Shown: positions 57,356 through 64,000 of the stretch, piece by piece
Position numbering within the stretch: position 1 is the first letter of the stretch
How the letters are laid out: each line of letters starts with the position of its first letter
NCBI RefSeq assembly: GCF_018332695.1
Contig: NZ_BOQN01000003.1
Span: 90,623-154,622, forward strand
DNA length: 64,000 bases
Origin: Paractinoplanes toevensis
GTDB lineage: Bacteria > Actinomycetota > Actinomycetes > Mycobacteriales > Micromonosporaceae
Direction of reading: 5' to 3'
Notes under the pieces: generated by a model
Seen by the model: the letters and a program-made list of their open reading frames with translations, nothing else
What the model was told of the DNA's origin: nothing
Database searches by the model: none
Made by a program: the position numbers and the translations under genes

Positions 57356-59932
57356 TCACAGAGTGACGCCGGGCTCCGGGGCGCCCAGGTCGGCGAGGTG
57401 GGTGCGGAGCTGGTCGGCCTCGGGCAGGTCCAGAGCGGTGTAGTGGGCGAGAGCCTGCTCGTAGTGGGCGCGGGCCCGGTCGCGGTGGCCCAGGGTGCGG
57501 TTGGCGTGGCCCAGGCCGGTGTGCGCTCGGGCCTGCTGCTGACGGTTGCCGATGGTGGTGGCGATGGTCAGCGCCGCGGTGTGCTGGGTCCGGGCGTCGG
57601 CCGGGCGGCCGGCCGCGTTGGCGGCCTCGCCCAGGCCGTTGAGCACCCACGCCTCGTTGTCCTGGTTGCCGGTCTCCCGGAAGATCGTCAGGGCCCGCTC
57701 GTAGTAGCCGGTGGCCTCGCCGAGCCGGCCCAGCCGGGTGTGCAGCAGGCCCAGGCCGTCCAGGGTGCTGGCCTCGCCGGTGCGGCTGCCCAGTCGGCGG
57801 TAGATGGCCAGGGCCTGGTGCAGGTGGTCCGCGGCCGACTCGTAGCGGCCCAGGCGCAGCTCCAGTTCGCCCAGGCCGTTCAGGGCGTACGCCTCGCCGC
57901 GCCGGTCGCCGGTCAGCCGGAGCAGGGTCAGCGCCTGCCGGTAGCAGTCCAGGGCCTCGGGCAGGTGGCCGGAGCGTTCCAGGGTGACGCCGAGGCCGCT
58001 CAGCGCCATCGCCTCGCCGGTGCGGTCGGCGGCCTGCCGGTACATGGCCAGCGACTGTCGCTTGTAGTCGACCGCCGCCGGGTAGCGGCCGGAGCGCTCG
58101 GCCAGGTTGCCGAGGTCGAACAGGGTGTGCGCCTGGCCGACCGGGTCGGCCACCTCGCGGAACAGGTCGAGGGACTGCTGGAGGTGCTCGGTGGCCGGCT
58201 GCGGGCGGCCCTGGCGCAGGTGGGCGACGCCGAGCTCGTTCAGCGCGCTCGCCTCGGCGACCCGGTCGCCGGCCGTGCGGGCGGCGTGCCGGGCGTGGCC
58301 GTGCAGGGTCAGCGCATCGGTGTAGTGGCCGCCGCGGAAGTAGCGGAAGAAGACGGCGGCCAGCCGGGTGGTGTGGCCGGGCCAGCCCTGGGTGGCGGTG
58401 TGCGCGGCCACCGCGACCAGGGTCGGGCGCTCGGTGTCCAGCCAGGCGACCGCGGCGTCCGGGTCGCTCAGGTCGGGGCTCGGGGTGGTGGCCGGGGCGA
58501 CCCGCGGGCGGCGGTGCGCCTCGGTGGGGTGCAGCGTGTTCATGGCGGCCGCACCGGTGGCCAGGTAGTGGTCGAACAGCCGGGTGAGTGCTTCCCGGCG
58601 TACCGAAGGAGGGTCTTGATCCTGGGTCTGGGTGGTGGCGTAGGCGCGGACCAGGTCGTGGAAGGTGAACCGGCCCTCGTCGGCCGGTTGGAGCAGGTGG
58701 TCGGCGCGGAGATCGGCCAGCCCGGCCTTGGCCGCCGGGAGATCGAGATCGGTCAGCGCGGCCGCGGCGTACGCGTCGAAGTCCTGCCCGGGATGCAGTG
58801 CCGCGAGGCGCAGCAGGCGCCGCCGGCCGGTCGGCAGGCGTTGTACGGACAGGTCGAGCGCGAGTTCGACGGCACTGTCCAGGCGCCGGTCGTGGTGGCG
58901 TTCGTCGAGCCGGTCGGCGTGATCGGTCAGCGTCCAGCCCTGCGTCTTGCCGATGTGCCCGGCGATCACGCCGAGGGCCAGCGGCAGGTAGCCGCAGCGG
59001 GCCGCGATCCGGGCCGCGGCCCGCGCGTCCGGGCCGGCCGGCACCCCGGGCAGCGCGGCGGTCAGGAAGGCCAGCGCCTCGTCCGGGGTGAACACGCCGA
59101 CGGCGAGCCGGGTGACCGGCGGCAGGCCGGTGAGACTGCGCCGGCTGGTGATCAGGGTCAGACAGTTAGGGGTGGCCGGCAGTAGCGGCCGGACCTGGTC
59201 GGGGTCGGCCGCGTCGTCCAGCAGGACCAGGGTGCGGGTGCCGGTGAGGCGTTCGCGGTAGGCGGCGACCCGGCCGGGCAGGTCGTGCGGGATCCGGTGG
59301 CCGGGCGTGCCGAGCAGGCGCAGGAAGCCGTCGAGGACGGCCGCCGGGTCGGCCGGCGGCTGGTCCGGGTGGAAGCCGCGGAGATTGACGAACAGTACGC
59401 GATCGGCCGCGTGTTCCCTGGTCAGCCGGTGGGCCGCGGAGATGGCCAGTTGCGTCTTGCCGACGCCGGCCATGCCCTCGAGCGCCGCGATCACCGTGCC
59501 GCCGGCCGTCGCGGCCCGGATCAGAGCGTCGAGGTCGGCCGCCCGGCCGGTGAAGCCGGCCAGCTCCTGCGGCAGCTTGTCGTGCACCCGGACCTGGGAG
59601 ACCGCCTCGGTCTCGCCGCCGACGACCCGCAGCGCCTGACGCCACTGCGCGACATAACCCGTGTCGGGATGCAGGGCCTGGACCACGGCCAGGACCAGGT
59701 CGGTGTTCAGTCGCCGGCGGTCCGCCTGGAAACAGTTCGCGACGGTGGAGCGCCGGGTCAGCTCGGCGGCCGGGCGGCCGGCCGCGACCCAGGCGGCGTT
59801 GACCCGATCCTTGATCGTCTCGTAGGACGGGTCACCGGCCCACACTTTCAGCAGGCGCAGGCGTTCCACCAGGTCGGGAAGGCTGCCGGCCCGGGCCGGA
59901 TCGGGCAGCGCGGAGAACGCGTCCACCGGCAT
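57356..59932 (-). CDS. STAND ATPase with NB-ARC and TPR domains (paralogue 2)
   Basis: The product has 858 residues from ATG 59932, whose start is supported by a leaderless -10 box. The domains match paralogue 1 in order and sequence: N-terminal HTH-type domain (RRSTVANCFQADRRRLNTDLVLAVVQALHP), NB-ARC with Walker A GMAGVGKT (153-160), GTRTLVLLDDAA, NCLTLITSRRSLT, then TPRs. It is 88 residues longer, almost all as extra tetratricopeptide units (AYALNGLGELELRLGRYESAADHLHQALAIYRRLG and similar). The array difference suggests different ligands for one shared signalling core. It is monocistronic. Confidence 0.88.
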   Translation of the reverse strand: MPVDAFSALPDPARAGSLPDLVERLRLLKVWAGDPSYETIKDRVNAAWVAAGRPAAELTRRSTVANCFQADRRRLNTDLVLAVVQALHPDTGYVAQWRQALRVVGGETEAVSQVRVHDKLPQELAGFTGRAADLDALIRAATAGGTVIAALEGMAGVGKTQLAISAAHRLTREHAADRVLFVNLRGFHPDQPPADPAAVLDGFLRLLGTPGHRIPHDLPGRVAAYRERLTGTRTLVLLDDAADPDQVRPLLPATPNCLTLITSRRSLTGLPPVTRLAVGVFTPDEALAFLTAALPGVPAGPDARAAARIAARCGYLPLALGVIAGHIGKTQGWTLTDHADRLDERHHDRRLDSAVELALDLSVQRLPTGRRRLLRLAALHPGQDFDAYAAAALTDLDLPAAKAGLADLRADHLLQPADEGRFTFHDLVRAYATTQTQDQDPPSVRREALTRLFDHYLATGAAAMNTLHPTEAHRRPRVAPATTPSPDLSDPDAAVAWLDTERPTLVAVAAHTATQGWPGHTTRLAAVFFRYFRGGHYTDALTLHGHARHAARTAGDRVAEASALNELGVAHLRQGRPQPATEHLQQSLDLFREVADPVGQAHTLFDLGNLAERSGRYPAAVDYKRQSLAMYRQAADRTGEAMALSGLGVTLERSGHLPEALDCYRQALTLLRLTGDRRGEAYALNGLGELELRLGRYESAADHLHQALAIYRRLGSRTGEASTLDGLGLLHTRLGRLGEATGYYERALTIFRETGNQDNEAWVLNGLGEAANAAGRPADARTQHTAALTIATTIGNRQQQARAHTGLGHANRTLGHRDRARAHYEQALAHYTALDLPEADQLRTHLADLGAPEPGVTL

Positions 59933-59938
59933 CACCCG

Positions 59939-59944
59939 AGCGTA
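59939..59944 (-). promoter_or_regulatory. -10 hexamer TACGCT, leaderless promoter of STAND paralogue 2
   Basis: On the minus strand TACGCT is followed by 6 nt and ATG 59932. Confidence 0.5.
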
Positions 59945-60118
59945 GCGAGCGGGGGCACCGCCCGGCGCCCCTCGCAACCGCTATCAACATCGCGTTAATC
60001 CTATGAAGCCAGTCTGATATGTGGGAACAGTATGTAATGCCGGTCACGTTTGCCTGGTGAGGGCTGCTGTATACGCCTAAATTTCGTGCAGAAATCATCG
60101 CAAACGAAAGTCGCCCCC

Positions 60119-61141
60119 ATGAATAACGCCATCAGCCGGCGTCGTGTCCTGGCCACCCTCGCGGCCGCCTCCCTGGCTCTCGCCACCGCCGCCTGCGGCA
60201 GCGACGACGACGAACCCGCCACCGGTGCCGGTGGCCAGGCCCTGACCAAGGTCAAGGTCTCCCTCGACTGGACGCCGAACACCAACCACACCGGTCTCTA
60301 CGTCGCGCAGGCCAAGGGCTTCTTCGCCGCCCACGGCCTGGACGTGGAGATCGTCCAGCCGGGTGACGCCGACCCGGGCACGCTGGTGGCCGCGGACAAG
60401 ATCCCGTTCGCGATCAGTGCCCAGGAGTCGCTCACCCAGGCCCGGGCCGAGGGGGCCGGCCTGGTCTCGATCGCCGCGATCATCCAGCACAACACCTCCG
60501 GCTTCGGCTCGCCGAAGGACCGCGGCCTGACCCGGCCCGCGCAGTACGCCGGCAAGACGTACGGCGGTTACGGCGGCCCGATCGAGGAGCCGCTGCTCAA
60601 GACGCTGGTCAAGGCGGACGGCGGCGACCCGGACAAGGTCAAGGTGGTGAACGTGGGCGAGGCCGACTTCCTCACCGCCACCAAGAAGGGGATCGACGTC
60701 GAGTGGATCTTCTACGGCTGGGACGGGATCAACGCCGAGTTGAAGGGGCAGCCGCTCAACATCCAGTACGTCAAGGACTACGACAAGGCCCTCGACTTCT
60801 ACACCCCGATCCTGATCACCAACGAGAAGCAGATCGCCGGCAACCCCACGCTGGTGAAGGAGTTCACCGCGGCGGTGTCCGAGGGTTACACCTACGCCGG
60901 CAAGAACGCGGCCGAGTCGGCCGAGATCCTGCTCAAGGCGGCGCCCGACCTCGACGCCGACCTGGTCAAGAAGAGCCAGGAGTGGCTGAGCCCTCGGTAC
61001 ATCGACGACGCGGCGCGCTGGGGTGAGCAGAAGGAAACCGTGTGGACCGACTTCTCCGCCTGGCTCCTCCAGCAGAAGGTGCTCAGCAAGGAAGTCGACG
61101 CGTCCCAGGCGTACACCAACGAGTTCTTGCCCTCGGCGTGA
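60119..61141 (+). CDS. thiY: Thiamine-precursor binding lipoprotein (ThiY/NMT1-type)
   Basis: The product has 340 residues from ATG 60119. The signal SRRRVLATLAAASLALATAAC has a twin-arginine-like motif and a lipobox Cys. The binding domain shows the NMT1/THI5-type signature VKVSLDWTPNTNHTGLYVAQAKGFFAAHGLDVEIVQPGD, then IPFAISAQESLTQARAEG, GKTYGGYGGPIEEPLLKTLV and VEWIFYGWDG. In Bacillus ThiY the ligand is a formyl-aminopyrimidine salvaged for thiamine synthesis; that role is likely here. Its stop overlaps the permease start (GTGA), the first link in a coupled chain of five genes. No TPP riboswitch was found upstream. Confidence 0.85.
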   Translation: MNNAISRRRVLATLAAASLALATAACGSDDDEPATGAGGQALTKVKVSLDWTPNTNHTGLYVAQAKGFFAAHGLDVEIVQPGDADPGTLVAADKIPFAISAQESLTQARAEGAGLVSIAAIIQHNTSGFGSPKDRGLTRPAQYAGKTYGGYGGPIEEPLLKTLVKADGGDPDKVKVVNVGEADFLTATKKGIDVEWIFYGWDGINAELKGQPLNIQYVKDYDKALDFYTPILITNEKQIAGNPTLVKEFTAAVSEGYTYAGKNAAESAEILLKAAPDLDADLVKKSQEWLSPRYIDDAARWGEQKETVWTDFSAWLLQQKVLSKEVDASQAYTNEFLPSA

Positions 61142-61884
61142 CCACGCTGCGCAGGGCGCTGCCGCCGGCGATCACGATCGTGCTGCTGATCGCCGGGTGG
61201 CAGCTCTACACCACGGTGTCCGGCGTGGACAGGTGGCTGCTGCCCAGCCCGAAGGACATCTGGGACGCCGCGGTCGAGCAGCGCGCCGTGCTCACCACGC
61301 ACACGCTGGCCACGGCCGAGCTCACCCTCTACGGTTTCGCCGCCGGGGTGGCCGCGGGCCTGCTCATCGCGGTGGTGCTGCACCTGGTGCCGTTCCTGCG
61401 GGCCGCGGTCTACCCGCTGCTGGTGATCAGCCAGAACGTGCCGACCATCGCGATCGCCCCGCTGCTGGTGGTCTGGCTCGGGTTCGGGCTGGCGCCGAAG
61501 CTCGTCGTGATCATCCTGGTCTGCTTCTTCCCGGTGGCCGTCGCGACGCTGGACGGGCTCGGCCGCAGCGACCCGCGGATCGCCGACTACCTGCTGATGA
61601 GCGGGGCCGGGCGGGGGCAGTTGTTCACCAAGCTGCAGTGGCCGAACGCGCTGCCCACGATGTTCTCCGGGCTGAAGATCGCGGCGACCTACAGCGTCTT
61701 CGGCGCGATCATCTCGGAGTGGCTGGGCAGCGACAAGGGCATCGGCCACTACATGATCGTGCAGAAGTCGGCGTTCCGGGCGGACCGCCTCTTCGTCGCG
61801 ATCACCATCGTGATCATCCTGGCCCTGCTGGTGTTCGGCCTGGTCCTGCTGGTGGAGAGGCTGGTAGTCCGTCGTGAGCGCTGA
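61138..61884 (+). CDS. thiX: ABC permease of the thiamine-precursor importer
   Basis: GTG 61138 overlaps the stop of the binding-protein gene by 4 bases. The 248 residues form six helices of the SsuC/TauC/ThiX class: PAITIVLLIAGWQLYTTV, LATAELTLYGFAAGVAAGLLIAVVL, and the cytoplasmic loop DPRIADYLLMSGAGRGQLFTKLQWPNALPTMFSGLKIAATYSVFGAIISEWLGSDKGIGHYM. The gene ends 11 bp inside the ATPase gene. Confidence 0.87.
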   Translation: MTTLRRALPPAITIVLLIAGWQLYTTVSGVDRWLLPSPKDIWDAAVEQRAVLTTHTLATAELTLYGFAAGVAAGLLIAVVLHLVPFLRAAVYPLLVISQNVPTIAIAPLLVVWLGFGLAPKLVVIILVCFFPVAVATLDGLGRSDPRIADYLLMSGAGRGQLFTKLQWPNALPTMFSGLKIAATYSVFGAIISEWLGSDKGIGHYMIVQKSAFRADRLFVAITIVIILALLVFGLVLLVERLVVRRER

Positions 61885-62614
61885 CGCCCTGGAGATCATC
61901 GGCCTGAATCACAGCTTCAAAGACCTAGAAGTCCTGAAAAATCTGGACATAGTGGTGCGGAAGGGTGAGTTCGTTTCCATCGTCGGACCGAGCGGGTCCG
62001 GCAAGAGCACCCTCTTCCACCTGATCGGCGGCGTGCTCACCCCCTCGGCCGGAACCATCGAGGTCGACGGAAAAGCCGCGCAACGCGGCCTGATCGGCTA
62101 CATGCCCCAGCAACCCGCCCTCATGCCCTGGCGGACCATCGAGAAGAACGTCGTCCTGGCCCGCGAGATCGCCGGAAAAGCCGACCTCGGCCTGGCCCGG
62201 CAATGGCTGGAGAAGGTCGGGCTCGGTGACTTCAAGCGCTCCTACCCCCACCAGCTCTCCGGCGGCATGCAGCAGCGGGTCGCCTTCCTCCGGGCGCTCA
62301 TCTCCGACCAGGAGCTGCTCTGCCTCGACGAGCCGTTCAGCGCCCTCGACGCGATGACCCGCGCCGAGATGCACCGCTGGCTGCTCGACATCTGGGAGGC
62401 CAACCGCCGGGCGGTCCTCTTCGTCACGCACAACATCGAGGAGGCTCTCCTCCTCTCCGACACCGTCTACGTCTTCTCGCACCGCCCGGCCACGGTCCTG
62501 GAAAAGGTCACCGTGCCGTTCGACCGTCCCCGCCGCGGCACCGTCGTCGACGACCCCGAGTTCGTCGGACTGCGCCGCCGCCTCACCGATCTCCTGACAG
62601 GTGAACCCCGATGA
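61874..62614 (+). CDS. thiZ: ABC ATPase of the thiamine-precursor importer
   Basis: GTG 61874 lies inside the end of the permease gene (11-bp overlap). The 246 residues contain Walker A GPSGSGKST, Q-loop region YMPQQPALMPWRTIEKNV, signature LSGGMQQRVAFLRAL, Walker B LLCLDEPFSALD and H-loop LFVTHNIEEALLLSD. This is the SsuB/TauB/ThiZ class. It is followed by ATGA coupling to the next gene. Confidence 0.88.
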   Translation: MSADALEIIGLNHSFKDLEVLKNLDIVVRKGEFVSIVGPSGSGKSTLFHLIGGVLTPSAGTIEVDGKAAQRGLIGYMPQQPALMPWRTIEKNVVLAREIAGKADLGLARQWLEKVGLGDFKRSYPHQLSGGMQQRVAFLRALISDQELLCLDEPFSALDAMTRAEMHRWLLDIWEANRRAVLFVTHNIEEALLLSDTVYVFSHRPATVLEKVTVPFDRPRRGTVVDDPEFVGLRRRLTDLLTGEPR

Positions 62615-63570
62615 GCCTGACCCACCTGCGCGTGATGCTCGAATATTTCCACCCCTGGACCAACGCCGCCGGCCTCTACGTGGCCAGCCGCAACGGCTGG
62701 TACCGCGACGCCGGCCTGGACGTCGAGCTGACCGTCTTCGACGCCCTGCGCGGCGACACCCTGGAACACCTGGCCCGCGGCGAGGTGCACCTGGGCGTCT
62801 TCCCCACCAACCGGCTGCTGGTCCGCAGCGCCGCCGGCCAGCCGCTGCACGGCGTGGCCGCGATCAACCACCGGGGGATGGAGACCATCCAGACCGTCGC
62901 CGGGCGCGGCATCACCCGCCCCCGCGACCTGGCCGGCAAGCGGCTCGCGCTCAACCCGACCCCGCGCGGCGTCGCCATGGTCCGGCACCTGGTCGCGGCG
63001 GACGGCGGCGACCCGGACGCGGTGACCCTGGTGGACAGCGGGCACCGCGAACTGAGCGTGGACGACATCGCGGCCGGCGCGGTGGACGCGACCTTCGGCG
63101 GTTACTGGGCCTGGGACGCGCTCTTCGCCCAGCTGCCCGGCTCGCAGCGGATCGTCTGGCCGGTCGACGAGATCGGCGCCCCGCCCTACCACAGCTATCT
63201 GCTCGGCACCGGGCCGGCGCTCACCGATCCGGCCCTGCTGGACACGTTCCTGCGGGTCACCGCCCAGGGATACCGCGCCGCCACGGACGATCCGGCGGGC
63301 ACCCTGGACGTGCTGGACCGGGTGATCCCGTACTTCCCGCGGGCGATCCTGGCCCGCTCCCTCGAGCTGATCGCACCGACCTGGTGGCACGGTGACCGGT
63401 GGGGCGAGATCCGGGAGGACCTGATGACGCCGTACACGACCTGGCTGGCGGACAACGCGATCCTGCCCGCCGACTTCGATTGGCACCGGGCCGTCCGCCC
63501 GGTTTCGGACGCGGCCCTCCGGCCGACTGACGGCGCGGGCTCCGCGCCGGTCCGGGCGGTGCCGCGATGA
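62611..63570 (+). CDS. Signal-less THI5/NMT1-like protein in the thi operon
   Basis: The product has 319 residues, coupled to the ATPase gene by ATGA. It starts MSLTHLRVMLEYFHPWTNAAGLYVASRNGWYRDAGLDVEL, so the NMT1/THI5 domain begins at residue 1 and there is no signal peptide or lipobox. Further family regions are VHLGVFPTNRLLVRSAAGQPLHGVAAI, GKRLALNPTPRGVAMVRHLVAADGGDPDAV and ATFGGYWAWDALFAQLPGSQRI. It is a cytoplasmic relative of the exported binder that opens the operon. It could bind the imported pyrimidine inside the cell or be an enzyme; yeast THI5 shows that the fold can make the pyrimidine. A mis-exported binding protein is a weaker alternative. Confidence 0.75.
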   Translation: MSLTHLRVMLEYFHPWTNAAGLYVASRNGWYRDAGLDVELTVFDALRGDTLEHLARGEVHLGVFPTNRLLVRSAAGQPLHGVAAINHRGMETIQTVAGRGITRPRDLAGKRLALNPTPRGVAMVRHLVAADGGDPDAVTLVDSGHRELSVDDIAAGAVDATFGGYWAWDALFAQLPGSQRIVWPVDEIGAPPYHSYLLGTGPALTDPALLDTFLRVTAQGYRAATDDPAGTLDVLDRVIPYFPRAILARSLELIAPTWWHGDRWGEIREDLMTPYTTWLADNAILPADFDWHRAVRPVSDAALRPTDGAGSAPVRAVPR

Positions 63571-64000
63571 CGGGTCCGCTCCTCGGTCCGGCCGATTTGG
63601 CGGTACGCGGTGAAAGCGTGCTCGTCCTCGACGCGACAGTGGAGTTGGCCGCCCCTCGCTACGACGGCGACCACACCTCGGCTTCCGGCCTGGCCGGCTG
63701 GCGGGAGGCGCACATTCCCGGCTCCCGGCACGCCGACCTGCTGCTGCTCAGCGACCCGACGGCCGGCTACCACTTCGCCGCCCCGGCCCCGGCCGTGCTC
63801 GCGGCCGCGCTGTCCGCGCTCGGCGTCCGCGACGGCGTCCCGGTCGTGACCTACGACCGTAACGGCGGCATGTGGGCGGCCCGGCTGTGGTGGCTGCTGG
63901 ACTGGCTCGGCGTCGAGGCCTACGTCCTCGACGGCGGCTTCGCCGCCTGGCAGTCCGCCGGCCTCCCGGTCGCGGCCGATCTTTCCGCGTCGGCCGGTTC
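63567..64000 (+). CDS. Rhodanese-type sulfurtransferase, truncated by the window end
   Basis: ATG 63567 is coupled to the preceding gene by ATGA. The first rhodanese domain is visible: VLVLDATVELAAPRYDGDH, GWREAHIPGSRHADLLLL, LGVRDGVPVVTYDRNGGMWAARLWWLLDWLGVEAYVLDGGFAAWQSAGLPV. At the active-site position of this domain Asp (TYDRNGG) replaces Cys, as in the inactive N-terminal half of two-domain thiosulfate or 3-mercaptopyruvate sulfurtransferases; the catalytic Cys would be in the part beyond the window. Sulfur transfer could feed the thiazole branch of thiamine synthesis, which would fit the operon, but this is inference. Confidence 0.82.
   Translation, partial: MTGPLLGPADLAVRGESVLVLDATVELAAPRYDGDHTSASGLAGWREAHIPGSRHADLLLLSDPTAGYHFAAPAPAVLAAALSALGVRDGVPVVTYDRNGGMWAARLWWLLDWLGVEAYVLDGGFAAWQSAGLPVAADLSASAG

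Noticed and set aside
60001..60118. TPP riboswitch upstream of thiY
   Set aside because: I looked for CTGAGA and the downstream THI-box consensus and found neither.
1..64000. tRNA, rRNA, insertion sequences, integrases, phage genes
   Set aside because: I found no cloverleaf-like tRNA, rRNA segment, transposase motif or terminal inverted repeats that I could support by eye.

Overview
The window is a high-GC chromosomal segment that looks like a filamentous actinomycete, most likely Micromonosporaceae (Actinoplanes-like). The reasons are strong G/C at third codon positions, many secreted lipoproteins and polysaccharide-active enzymes, two STAND/TPR proteins with an N-terminal domain I associate with this family, and many genes that appear to be transcribed without a leader. 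I saw no rRNA, tRNA, CRISPR array, insertion sequence or phage module. The genus is an inference from style, not from a marker gene.

Layout. 1-6.6 kb: a truncated secreted subtilase, an alditol oxidase, a secreted protein built of three ~95-residue repeats behind a CebR-like operator, and FtsH. 6.6-7.8 kb: gene-free DNA with a long hairpin, an 8-bp tandem repeat, a degenerate ~84-bp repeat and a G-quadruplex motif. 7.8-11.7 kb: two paralogous GH16 lipoproteins, an orphan XylF-like sugar-binding lipoprotein and a small lipoprotein. 11.7-19.2 kb: an S41 peptidase, a PucR-type regulator, and two MMPL exporters around a TetR regulator. 19.3-24.5 kb: a 1597-residue DUF4011-helicase-nuclease protein (probable anti-phage defence) followed by a decayed gene; then NDH-2.

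26.1-35.3 kb is a galactan-utilisation locus. A secreted GH53 endo-galactanase, a LacI regulator, two ABC permeases and a sugar-binding lipoprotein lie on the minus strand. Divergent from them is a single reading frame that fuses an intracellular GH35 beta-galactosidase to galactose-1-phosphate uridylyltransferase (GalT), with ten copies of a 15-bp repeat inside it. Two identical 19-bp near-palindromes sit at the two divergent promoters. The inferred route is outside cleavage of galactan, ABC import of oligosaccharides, intracellular release of galactose, and entry to the Leloir pathway. galK and galE are not in the window.

35.5-44.4 kb: two tandem HTH-nucleotidyltransferase genes, a beta-propeller lipoprotein, a PhyH-type dioxygenase divergent from a LacI-type regulator, an Acg-type nitroreductase, small membrane proteins, a YjbR-like protein and a binding-protein/vWA fusion. 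44.7-52.4 kb: a chloroperoxidase-like hydrolase, an FtsX/ABC exporter under a GntR-TetR hybrid regulator with four palindromic sites, a CE12-PL9 pectin operon and a cationic amino-acid permease. 52.4-59.9 kb: two STAND NB-ARC/TPR paralogues flanking a patatin-like lipase and a VanW protein. 60.1-64 kb: a translationally coupled thiamine-precursor ABC operon (thiY-thiX-thiZ) that continues into a signal-less THI5-like protein and a rhodanese cut by the window end.

A cross-cutting signal is that ten genes carry a TANNNT hexamer exactly 6 nt before the start codon and no Shine-Dalgarno sequence, which marks them as leaderless.
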